From NCBI GenBank assembly GCA_902783375.1, contig CACZQN010000049.1, forward strand, positions 39,620-103,619: 64,000 bases of DNA, read 5' to 3'. The translations under genes and the position numbers were made by a program. This document shows, in pieces, positions 34,231 through 41,733 of this stretch. Each line of letters opens with the position of its first letter. The first letter of the stretch is position 1. This DNA comes from an uncultured Lachnospiraceae bacterium (GTDB lineage: Bacteria; Bacillota; Clostridia; Lachnospirales; Lachnospiraceae). The notes under the pieces are model-generated. The model worked only from the letters and a program-made list of their open reading frames with translations. It searched no databases and was not told where the DNA came from.

Positions 34231-35067
34231 TCAGACAAGGTCAAAATGCTGCATTGCTTTATAGATGCCATCATTCAGGATGGTGTCCGTCACATAGTCT
34301 GCTGCACTCTTTGCAATATCATCGCCGTTGCCCATGCAGATGGCGGTTCCGGCGACCTCAAACATCTCAAGGTCATTCGCCGCATCTCCGAAGATATAGC
34401 TCTGCGACATCGGCAGGCCAAGCTCTTCCATGACCCGCACGACGGAGGTTCCCTTATTGTAGCCCCACGGGATCATCTCGACAAAGCCGGTCTCGGAAGC
34501 CCAGCCGCCTTTTTTCGCGATCTCTTCCATTTCTTCCTTCGTCTGAGGATGCATAAGAACAATCATCTGGAAGTATTCCTTGAACCGCTCGCCGAACTCC
34601 CGCATCCCATCCATCTGTTCGAGCGTCGGCATCGCACACATCTTATTCGCGTGGACGTTCGAGACATCCTCCGGATCAATGATGATGGCCGGCATCTCGA
34701 TCTGCGCCGCGCGCAGTCCTCTCGGATCTGAAGGCGGTACGGCGATCCAGTCTCTTCCCTGGAACTGATACAGGATGTGGAGTCTTTCCATCTCTGCCAT
34801 CATCTCCCGGACAAGATCCTCCGGCAGTTCGCGGTCAAGGATCACACGGTCACCCATCTTGATATAGGAGCCGCCGCCTGCAAGAATTCCGTCCCACGGA
34901 ATCTCAAGACAGTTCTCATAGACCATGCAGAGCGGTCTGCCGCTGTTGATAAAGCACAGATTTCCCTTTGCCTGCGCCTCGCTGATCCCGCGGATCGTGC
35001 TCTCCGGGATGATCCGGTCTCTCCCTCTGAGTGTTCCGTCAATATCAAAGAATAATGCTGATTTCAT
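34231..35067 (-). CDS. HAD superfamily phosphatase, Cof subfamily
   Basis: 278 aa. HAD motif I 'FFDIDGTLRGRD' (nucleophile Asp8, acid Asp10), motif II 'FINSGRP', motif III Lys in 'YNKGTSVVRV' and motif IV 'IFGDAANDLEMF', with a large C2B-type cap between II and III as in Cof/YbjI-like enzymes. These dephosphorylate sugar phosphates, FMN or other small metabolites; the substrate cannot be chosen from sequence. It lies 14 bases after metA and 13 before the chromate-type pair. Confidence 0.9.
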   Translation of the reverse strand: MKSALFFDIDGTLRGRDRIIPESTIRGISEAQAKGNLCFINSGRPLCMVYENCLEIPWDGILAGGGSYIKMGDRVILDRELPEDLVREMMAEMERLHILYQFQGRDWIAVPPSDPRGLRAAQIEMPAIIIDPEDVSNVHANKMCAMPTLEQMDGMREFGERFKEYFQMIVLMHPQTKEEMEEIAKKGGWASETGFVEMIPWGYNKGTSVVRVMEELGLPMSQSYIFGDAANDLEMFEVAGTAICMGNGDDIAKSAADYVTDTILNDGIYKAMQHFDLV

Positions 35068-35081
35068 CCGTTCTGCCCCCC

Positions 35082-36029
35082 TTATGCTTTTCTTGCGTTG
35101 ACAAACTGCGGCGGAAGCGCACCGTTCAGATCGTACGGTGTCTCCTGATACAGATAATAATTGACCCAGTTGGTATAGAGCGTATTGGCATGGCCTCTCC
35201 AGGAAAGAATCGGCCGCTTCTCCGGGTCATCATCCGGATAGTAGGCATGCGGCAGGGCGATGTCGAGGCCCTTGGCAACATCCCGCTTGTATTCCTTGTC
35301 GAGCGTCATGCGGTCATACTCCGGATGGCCGAAGACAAAGATCTTGCTGCCGTCATTGGACATGCACAGGAACACGCCCGCCTCATCGGAATCGGCAAGG
35401 ATCATCAGATCCTCTTCCGCTTCGATCTCCTCCCTGCGGTTGCTGGTATAGCGGGAATGCGGTGCATTAAAATAATCGTCGAAACCGCGGACCATCGGCA
35501 CCCTGCGGTGGTGCACCGTATGCTGGTAGATGCCGAAGAGCTTCTCCGGCAGATCATATTTATCGATTCCATAGTGATAATAGAGTCCCGCCTGTGCGCC
35601 CCAGCACAGATGAATGGTGGAGGTCACATGTGTTCTGCTCCAGTCCATGATCTCTTTCAGCTCCTCCCAGTAGAGGACTTCTTCAAACGGCAGCTGTTCC
35701 ACCGGCGCACCGGTGATGATCAGACCGTCGAAGTTTCTGTCCTTCACATCCCGGAAGGTGTGATAGAACTGATTCAGATGGCTGATGGGCGTATTGGAAC
35801 CGACATAGGACTCCGTGGTCAAAAGCGTCAGCTCGATCTGGAGCGGTGTGTTCGACAGGCTCCGCATCAGCTGGACTTCCGTGTCTTCCTTCAGCGGCAT
35901 CAGATTCAGGATCGCGATTTCAAGCGGTCTGATCTGCTGAGAAAGGGCGCGGTTCTCGTCCATGATGAAGATGTTCTCATCTTCCAGAATCTTTTTTGCC
36001 GGCAGGTCATTCTGTACTTTAACGGGCAT
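35082..36029 (-). CDS. metA: Homoserine O-acetyltransferase, MetA type
   Basis: 315 aa. First committed step of methionine synthesis: acylates the hydroxyl of homoserine. Catalytic residues are in place: Cys142 in 'HLCWGAQAG', His235 and Glu237 in 'FGHPEYD'. Residue 111 is Glu (GAPVE), which in characterised MetA proteins goes with acetyl-CoA, whereas Gly there goes with succinyl-CoA, so acetyl transfer is predicted despite the common 'succinyltransferase' name. Good AAGGAGG site. It overlaps ligA by 11 bases; no SAM riboswitch can precede it because its leader is ligA coding sequence. Confidence 0.95.
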   Translation of the reverse strand: MPVKVQNDLPAKKILEDENIFIMDENRALSQQIRPLEIAILNLMPLKEDTEVQLMRSLSNTPLQIELTLLTTESYVGSNTPISHLNQFYHTFRDVKDRNFDGLIITGAPVEQLPFEEVLYWEELKEIMDWSRTHVTSTIHLCWGAQAGLYYHYGIDKYDLPEKLFGIYQHTVHHRRVPMVRGFDDYFNAPHSRYTSNRREEIEAEEDLMILADSDEAGVFLCMSNDGSKIFVFGHPEYDRMTLDKEYKRDVAKGLDIALPHAYYPDDDPEKRPILSWRGHANTLYTNWVNYYLYQETPYDLNGALPPQFVNARKA

Positions 36030-38025
36030 TCTCTCCTCCTTCGGTTCCGGCCAGATTCAGGAAATCTTCCTCTGACAGGATCGGTACTCCAAGTTCTTTC
36101 GCTTTTTTATTCTTATTCGACGACGACAGAACGTCGTTGTTGATCAGATAACTGGTCTTTCCGGTCACGGAGCCGGTCACTTTCCCGCCCCGCTCCTCAA
36201 TATAGGCTTTCAGTGCATTCCGGTTCGCAAAGTGATGCACGTCCCCGGTGATCACAAAGGTCATTCCCGAAATCGGGGAATCGGCTGCGGCACTGCCTGC
36301 CGTCTCCGGAATCTCGAGCGTGATCTCCGAAAGGATTCCCTCGATCATCTTCCGGTTCTCCGGCTGGCGCATAAAGGCCGCATAGCCTTCTGCCATCACC
36401 GGGCCGATGCCTTCGATCTCCGAAAGCTCATCCGCATCCGCCTGCATCATTTTTGTAAAATCATACGAAAAATGTCCTGCGATCACTCTTGCACCGGACA
36501 GGCCGATATTCGGAACGCCAAGTGCATAGAGCAGCCGGACGGCATTGGTCGTCCGTGCCCGGTCACAGGCCACAAGCAGGTTGTCGGCGGATTTCTCACC
36601 GAATCCCTCCATCTGCATGATGTCCTGGCGGTGCTGCCGTAGGCGGAAAATATCCGCCATCTCATGAATCATCCCGACATCCACCAGCTTCTCAAGCGTC
36701 ATCTCGGACAGGCCTTCGATGTTCATCGCATCCCGCGAGACAAAGAGCGACAGTTGCTTGATCTTCTTCGCCATGCAGGCCGGATTCAGGCAGTAAAGCG
36801 TCTGCACGCCGTCCTCATCCCGGATCTCGGTCTTTCCGCCGCAGACAGGGCACGTATCCGGTACGACCACCGAATCACTGCCGGTCAGGTTCTCTGCAAT
36901 CTGCGGGATGATCATATTGGCCTTGTAGACCGTGATCCGGTCCCCGATTCCCAGTTTCAGGGAACGCAGGATACTGACATTGTGGACACTGGCCCGTGTG
37001 ACCGTCGTCCCTTCGAGCTCCACCGGATCAAAGATCGCAACCGGATTGATCAGACCGGTTCTCGATGCACTCCACTCGATCTCCTGCAGGGTCGTCTCCG
37101 CGATCTCATCTCTCCACTTGAACGCGATCGAATGTCTCGGGAACTTCGCCGTTCTGCCGAGGCCGACGCCGTAGGAGATGCTTTCATACTGCAGGACCAG
37201 ACCGTCGGATGGAATCTCGTAGGTCTGAATCTTCTCTGCGTACCGCTCGACTTCTTCCGCGACAGAGTCCCGCGTCACGAGCGGGTGATCAACGACTGCG
37301 AATCCCTGGGAAGCCACAAAGGCGAGCTGCTCCGTCCGGCTGTCATGGAAATCGACACCTTCGCAGTCTAACAGTTCATAGACAATAAAGTCAACATTCC
37401 TCTCTGCCGTAATCCGGGTATTCAGCTGTCTGACAGACCCGCTGCAGAGATTCCTGGGATTCTTGTATTTCGCTTCGGTATCCGGAAGTTCACTGTTGAT
37501 CCGCTCGAATTCCGGATACGAAATGACCGCTTCTCCTCTGACAGAGAAGAAGCCCTGGTAAGGGATGGTGAGCGGAACATGGTGGAAGAACTTCGCATTC
37601 TCGGTGACAACCTCCCCGATCTCCCCATTTCCACGGGTCAGCGCTTCCACAAGGACGCCGTTCTCATAGGTCAGGACAACCGTCAGCCCGTCCAGCTTCC
37701 ACATCAGGATGCCCGGCTGAGCGCCGAGAAAGTCCGCCAGGGCAGAAACTTCTTTGGTCTTATCCAGAGAAAGACGCGGCTGGCGGTGCGCTTTCTTCGG
37801 CAGTTCCGAGAGCACCTGGTAGCCGACTTTATGCGTGACGCTACCGGCCAGGACAATCCCGGTCTTCTTCTCGAGATTCGCGAGCTCGTCATACAGCGCA
37901 TCATATTCCTGATTCGGCATGATCTCGCTGCTTTCCTGGTAATACGCCTTCGCAGCCCGGTCAAGAAGCGGGATCAGTTCCTTCATCCGCTCCAGTGCCG
38001 CCTTATTCCCGCTTTCTGCTCCCAT
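36019..38025 (-). CDS. ligA: NAD-dependent DNA ligase
   Basis: 668 aa, full length. Domain Ia (about 1-75) binds NAD+; the adenylation domain has its nucleophile Lys110 in 'MWKLDGLTVVL' (most homologues have KIDGLA); the OB fold, a Cys4 zinc finger (CPVCGG..YCLNPAC, about 393-415), helix-hairpin-helix repeats ('MEGFGEKSADNLL', 'IEGIGPVMAEG') and a C-terminal BRCT domain (about 590-665) follow. Seals nicks in replication and repair. The divergent motif I and 'LSLDKTKE' suggest a clostridial subgroup. Overlaps rluF by 23 bases and metA by 11. Confidence 0.95.
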   Translation of the reverse strand: MGAESGNKAALERMKELIPLLDRAAKAYYQESSEIMPNQEYDALYDELANLEKKTGIVLAGSVTHKVGYQVLSELPKKAHRQPRLSLDKTKEVSALADFLGAQPGILMWKLDGLTVVLTYENGVLVEALTRGNGEIGEVVTENAKFFHHVPLTIPYQGFFSVRGEAVISYPEFERINSELPDTEAKYKNPRNLCSGSVRQLNTRITAERNVDFIVYELLDCEGVDFHDSRTEQLAFVASQGFAVVDHPLVTRDSVAEEVERYAEKIQTYEIPSDGLVLQYESISYGVGLGRTAKFPRHSIAFKWRDEIAETTLQEIEWSASRTGLINPVAIFDPVELEGTTVTRASVHNVSILRSLKLGIGDRITVYKANMIIPQIAENLTGSDSVVVPDTCPVCGGKTEIRDEDGVQTLYCLNPACMAKKIKQLSLFVSRDAMNIEGLSEMTLEKLVDVGMIHEMADIFRLRQHRQDIMQMEGFGEKSADNLLVACDRARTTNAVRLLYALGVPNIGLSGARVIAGHFSYDFTKMMQADADELSEIEGIGPVMAEGYAAFMRQPENRKMIEGILSEITLEIPETAGSAAADSPISGMTFVITGDVHHFANRNALKAYIEERGGKVTGSVTGKTSYLINNDVLSSSNKNKKAKELGVPILSEEDFLNLAGTEGGENAR

Positions 38026-38734
38026 CGCGCGCCAGTCCTTTCTCCAGTATCTGTTTCTCTTTGTCTGTCACCGGGCGCCACTTCCCTTCCGGGAGATCCC
38101 CCAGTTCCAGATTCATGATGCGGATCCGCACCAGTCGTTTCACTTCATATCCGAGCGTCTCACACATTCTGCGGATCTGGCGGTTCAGCCCCTGCGTCAG
38201 AATGATATGAAACGTGTCTTTCCCCGTCCGGAAGACCCTGCACGGTCTTGTCACCGTGGCGAGGATCGGGACTCCCGCTGCCATCCGCGTAAGGAACTCC
38301 TCCGTCACCGGCCGGTCCACCGTCACAATATATTCTTTCTCATGAAAATTCCTTGCGCGCAGGATCGCATCGGAAAGGTCGCCGTCATTCGTCAGCAGAA
38401 GCAGTCCTTCCGAATCCTGGTCCAGACGTCCCACCGGAAAGATCCGTTCCGGATATCCGATGTAGTCGATCACGTTGATTCCTTTGGCCCGCGGATCCCT
38501 GGTCGTGCAGAGAACCCCCTTCGGCTTATGAAACAGGAGAATCACCTGCTCCTTCTTCCTGCCGACAGGCTTTCCGTCCACCAGGACAGTACTCTCCGGG
38601 TTTACCGTATCCCCCAGAACGGCGGTTCTGCCGTCAAGCATCACTCTGCCGTCCCGGATCAGCGTATCCGCCTCGCGTCTTGAACAGATGCCCGCTGCCG
38701 CCAGGTATTTATTCAGGCGAATCTTCTCTTCCAT
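38003..38734 (-). CDS. rluF: Pseudouridine synthase of the RsuA/RluF family
   Basis: 243 aa. N-terminal S4 RNA-binding domain (1-60, 'IRLNKYLAAAGICSRREAD') and catalytic domain with Asp105 in 'VGRLDQDSEGLLLLTND'. The C-terminal 'QGLNRQIRRMCETLGYEV' is closest to RluF (23S rRNA U2604) rather than RluB or RsuA, so the name is by resemblance. Three bases separate it from the unknown gene upstream, and it overlaps ligA downstream. Confidence 0.88.
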   Translation of the reverse strand: MEEKIRLNKYLAAAGICSRREADTLIRDGRVMLDGRTAVLGDTVNPESTVLVDGKPVGRKKEQVILLFHKPKGVLCTTRDPRAKGINVIDYIGYPERIFPVGRLDQDSEGLLLLTNDGDLSDAILRARNFHEKEYIVTVDRPVTEEFLTRMAAGVPILATVTRPCRVFRTGKDTFHIILTQGLNRQIRRMCETLGYEVKRLVRIRIMNLELGDLPEGKWRPVTDKEKQILEKGLARDGSRKRE

Positions 38735-38737
38735 GCT

Positions 38738-39505
38738 TTAACCTTCTGAACTCGCCTGCATCAGTTCTCTGATATAGGCCTGCAGTTCTTCGCTGGCATT
38801 GACTTCATCCAGGAACTTCTGGTTCACGTCATCAATCAGTGCCGCAACATCCGGGTGCTCATAGAGTTTATTCAGCTCCAGCTGTACATCATCGGAAATC
38901 TCGCCGAGGACGATCTTCAGTTCGCCGTTCTGATCCGGGCGCACATAGAAACCGTCAAGGCCGGAAACCGTATCACTGATCCCCGTAATCCGCTCGCTGA
39001 CCGCCACGAATACCATATAGGACTCGTTCTCCGGTCCCGGCAGCGTATAGCAGTCAACCGATGTATAGCCGGCGATGCCGTTCACACGTTCCGCCATATC
39101 CTCGAGATCAAGGACAGCCGGATCATCCACCAGGGTCTCAAGCGTCGCCCGGTCACCGGACAGTCTTGCGATCAGGAAATCCCGGATCAGCTGGTTCACC
39201 TCGGGCACACGGTTCTTCTGGAGGTTTTCATCCGTCACCCAGGGCGTTCTGCCCGCAACCTGTTCATCCACATCCAGTGTGGAGAGGTTCGTGGTCACGA
39301 CAATGCCGCTCTCATCCGTCTCTTCCGGTGCGGCACCTTCATCCGCGGATGCCGTCTCCGCCTCCACCGGCGCTGTCACGCCGGTATTCCCTTGCAACAT
39401 CTCTTCCTTCGCATCAGCCGCCATCCTGGTCGAGAACACCGTCATACCGATGATCATGACCGCTGCCGTCGAAAGAAAAATCCGCTTTGTCTCTTTTATA
39501 TTCAT
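38738..39505 (-). CDS. Membrane-anchored extracytoplasmic protein of unknown function
   Basis: 255 aa from the ATG at 39505; a GTG at 39538 is in frame but neither has a perfect ribosome site. One N-terminal helix (about 8-26) then an acidic, Ala/Glu/Thr-rich stretch (35-75) and a folded part (about 90-240) with 'RDFLIARLSGDRATLETLVDD' and 'GFYVRPDQNGELKIVLGEI', a pattern seen in cystatin/NTF2-like outer-surface domains of Gram-positives, though I cannot name a family. No lipobox or sortase motif. First gene of the operon ending at truA. Confidence 0.75.
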   Translation of the reverse strand: MNIKETKRIFLSTAAVMIIGMTVFSTRMAADAKEEMLQGNTGVTAPVEAETASADEGAAPEETDESGIVVTTNLSTLDVDEQVAGRTPWVTDENLQKNRVPEVNQLIRDFLIARLSGDRATLETLVDDPAVLDLEDMAERVNGIAGYTSVDCYTLPGPENESYMVFVAVSERITGISDTVSGLDGFYVRPDQNGELKIVLGEISDDVQLELNKLYEHPDVAALIDDVNQKFLDEVNASEELQAYIRELMQASSEG

Positions 39506-39606
39506 ATGAAATCTGGTCTTCCTCACTTGCGTACTCACTATTCAGGCCATACCAAGTCACTATAGCACATTTCCCGGCAAATGAAAACAACATTTTCTAT
39601 TTTGGA

Positions 39607-39648
39607 AAAAAGAAAAGAGCCCCCGGGATGGATCCCGAAGACTCTTCT
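39607..39648 (-). terminator. Terminator of the Cys-rich peptide gene
   Basis: On the minus strand AGAGTCttCGGGATccATCCCGggGGCTCT followed by TTTCTTTTTT, 18 bases beyond the stop at 39666. It also separates this gene from the unit beginning at 39505. Confidence 0.8.
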
Positions 39649-39665
39649 GTCTTTTTCAAGTTCGC

Positions 39666-39893
39666 TTATTTCGTCATCTCGCCGGCCTGTCTTGCTTTCA
39701 TAGCCCGGAACTCCTGCAGCTTTCTCATCTCTTCTTCATGATTCCCGCAGGATGAACAGCTGCCGTGGCAGCTTGCGCACCCGCCGCTCTCGGCGCATCC
39801 GATACACCGGCCTGCCTTATGCTCTCTGACGATGTAGCGGATCGCGAAGTAAAAACAGACAGCCAGTACGGCGATCACCAGTATATTTCCCAT
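39666..39893 (-). CDS. FeoB-associated Cys-rich membrane peptide
   Basis: 75 aa from the ATG at 39893 (GGAGG five bases upstream; three earlier in-frame ATGs are less well placed). One N-terminal helix (MGNILVIAVLAVCFYFAIRY) and then a Cys cluster 'CIGCAESGGCASCHGSCSSCG', typical of the small proteins usually encoded beside the ferrous iron transporter FeoB. The tail is charged and helical. No feoA/feoB is in the window, so it is an orphan here. Metal binding at the membrane is the expected role. Confidence 0.8.
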   Translation of the reverse strand: MGNILVIAVLAVCFYFAIRYIVREHKAGRCIGCAESGGCASCHGSCSSCGNHEEEMRKLQEFRAMKARQAGEMTK

Positions 39894-40027
39894 CATATCC
39901 TCCATGCCTTCCGGCATCCGGTTCTGTCAACACTGTATCCATGGCGGTTTACCACCACCATCCAGACAAAGATTAGCACAAACTAACTGTTTTGACAAGC
40001 TTTTTTTTCGCACGCTTTTCAGGATTT

Positions 40028-40615
40028 TCAGGAAATCTCCTGTTTTCCGGCCCGGTTCAGGACGAATCCGCAGCCCGCGCCGACCAGACCACCGACAATA
40101 TGGGTGAAGTTTGCCACATTATCCCGCAGCGTGATTCCTTCCACGATCTGCTGTCCGAGGAAGATCACGGCCACCAGGATGAACGTCAGCGGGATCTCCC
40201 CGTCCTTGAATCCCGTGAAGGATGTCAGAAGGATAAAGGCAAAGACGATGCCGCTTGCCCCGCAGAGAGCCGTGTGCGGGAACAGAAGCATATTGACCAG
40301 TGCGGTCACAACCGCGGTCAGCGCGATCACGGCAGCAAGCTTCCCGGATCCATACTTCTCCTCAAGCATCGGTCCTAACAGCAGGATGTAGGATGCGTTC
40401 CCGACAAAATGTGCCATCCCGTCATGTCCGAGCACATGCGTGAAGAGGCGGAGCCAGGTCATCGGATGCCGGAACGAAGCGCGCCAGGTCATGAAGGCCG
40501 CCTGTGTGATCCTTCCGCCGGAGAAGATGCCGAGCAGGGTGACGATGAAACATGCCGCCGCAAAGGTCAGGGTCACGGGTGCATTCAGTGTAATATGGAA
40601 TTTCGTTTTATTCAT
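40028..40615 (-). CDS. Rhomboid family intramembrane serine protease
   Basis: 195 aa with six hydrophobic segments. The catalytic dyad is Ser121 in 'LCGASGIVFAF' (GxSG) and His172 in 'NFTHIVGGLVGA'; the L1-side 'HVLGHDGMAHFVGNASYILLLG' carries the conserved H-xx-xHxxxN pattern. It cleaves transmembrane substrates within the bilayer. Its start overlaps the end of the PfkB gene by 4 bases, so the two are co-transcribed. Substrate unknown. Confidence 0.93.
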   Translation of the reverse strand: MNKTKFHITLNAPVTLTFAAACFIVTLLGIFSGGRITQAAFMTWRASFRHPMTWLRLFTHVLGHDGMAHFVGNASYILLLGPMLEEKYGSGKLAAVIALTAVVTALVNMLLFPHTALCGASGIVFAFILLTSFTGFKDGEIPLTFILVAVIFLGQQIVEGITLRDNVANFTHIVGGLVGAGCGFVLNRAGKQEIS

Positions 40616-41559
40616 TTCTGTTTCCTCACCTCATCATATAACTGGTGGATCATCCGCGGTTTTGCAAGCCCCATGGAGAATGCGGTGGCGGAGCCTGCTG
40701 CAACAGCAAATGCTAGTACCTTCTCCGGATCCGTGTCCTGTCCTGCCTGGTGCAGAAAGCCTGCCACCATGCTGTCACCCGCACCGACGGCATCGATCAG
40801 ATCTCCTTCCGGTGCCTCCATCCGGGAGACCTTTCCGTCTGCACTGAGAAGGAAAGCACCATCTCCGCCCATCGACACCAGGACATTCTCCGCGCCGCGC
40901 TGCTGCAGCCACGCTGCTCCTTTTTCCAGGGCTTCTGCGTCACCGCTCCCGGCGGCCTCTATCAGTTCCTGCTCCCCGGACTGCGTCATCAGATCCAGAA
41001 GTTCATCCCGGTTCGGCTTGATCAGGTATGGTTTCCCTTCGAGGGCTTCAAGCAGTGCCGCTCCCGACGCATCGACAACCACCTTCCCTGCGCCGGTGCT
41101 TTCCATCAGCTGCCGGTAGAGGTCCGGTGTGCTTCCTGCCGGAAGACTGCCGGAAAGTACCAGCGTATCGTCTTTCCCGATCTTCCCGAGCCGCTCCCTT
41201 ATTTCCCCGATCAGTTCCTCGTTCAGACGGATGCCGCTTCCGTTCAGTTCGGTCATGATTCCCGTCCCTGCCTGATGCAGTTTGACATTGATCCTTGTAA
41301 ATCCGCTCTCCAGTTCGATGAAATCGCAGCTGACCGCCTCGCGTTCCAGCAGCGACTTCAGAATCTCTCCTGTCGGGCCGGCCGTCAGGGCGATCGCCGT
41401 CACCGGATCTCCAAGCCCCGCAAGAACGGCCGCCACATTCAGGCCCTTCCCGCCGGGCTGCAGATATTCTTCCTTCGTCCGGTTGGTTCTGCCCTCCTCG
41501 ACCAGCTCTGTGACGGCATGGTAATCAATCGCCGGATTCAGCGTGAGTGTATAGATCAT
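40612..41559 (-). CDS. PfkB family hexose kinase, 1-phosphofructokinase-like
   Basis: 315 aa. Opens with 'IYTLTLNPAIDYHAV', the signature of FruK/LacC/PfkB phosphosugar kinases, then 'QPGGKGLNVAAVLAGLG' and the C-terminal catalytic motif 'DAVGAGDSMVAGF' (anion hole and base Asp). Phosphorylates fructose 1-phosphate, tagatose 6-phosphate or a similar sugar phosphate. No fruA or fruR gene is adjacent, so fruK cannot be asserted. Divergent from rqcH with back-to-back promoters; downstream partner is the rhomboid gene. Confidence 0.88.
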   Translation of the reverse strand: MIYTLTLNPAIDYHAVTELVEEGRTNRTKEEYLQPGGKGLNVAAVLAGLGDPVTAIALTAGPTGEILKSLLEREAVSCDFIELESGFTRINVKLHQAGTGIMTELNGSGIRLNEELIGEIRERLGKIGKDDTLVLSGSLPAGSTPDLYRQLMESTGAGKVVVDASGAALLEALEGKPYLIKPNRDELLDLMTQSGEQELIEAAGSGDAEALEKGAAWLQQRGAENVLVSMGGDGAFLLSADGKVSRMEAPEGDLIDAVGAGDSMVAGFLHQAGQDTDPEKVLAFAVAAGSATAFSMGLAKPRMIHQLYDEVRKQK

Positions 41560-41609
41560 CGCATTTCCTCCTCATGCGGCATTCCGCTCCGGAAATGATC
41601 CGCCCTTCT

Positions 41610-41638
41610 ATCATAGTTGATTTTCGATGAAAACGCAA
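41610..41638 (-). promoter_or_regulatory. Promoter of the pfkB-rhomboid unit
   Basis: Minus strand TTGCGT (41638-41633), 17 bases, TATGAT (41615-41610), 50 bases before the kinase ATG. Confidence 0.7.
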
Positions 41639-41640
41639 TA

Positions 41641-41669
41641 TTGCGGAATATCTGCCTTTCGGCTATAAT
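41641..41669 (+). promoter_or_regulatory. Promoter of the rqcH-PHP unit
   Basis: TTGCGG (41641-41646), 17 bases, TATAAT (41664-41669). Its -35 is only two bases from that of the divergent promoter, so both cannot be occupied at once. Confidence 0.75.
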
Positions 41670-41733
41670 GGCTTTTGCGATGCCGGGTCTGGAATTTCGA
41701 ATAGCCCGGACAATCAGAAAGAAGGTATAAACT

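Noticed and set aside
35000..36040. SAM riboswitch or T-box ahead of metA
   Set aside because: metA starts inside ligA, leaving no untranslated leader.
40612..41559. Naming the PfkB kinase fruK
   Set aside because: The family match is good but there is no fructose PTS or repressor gene beside it, and lacC-like or other specificities remain possible.
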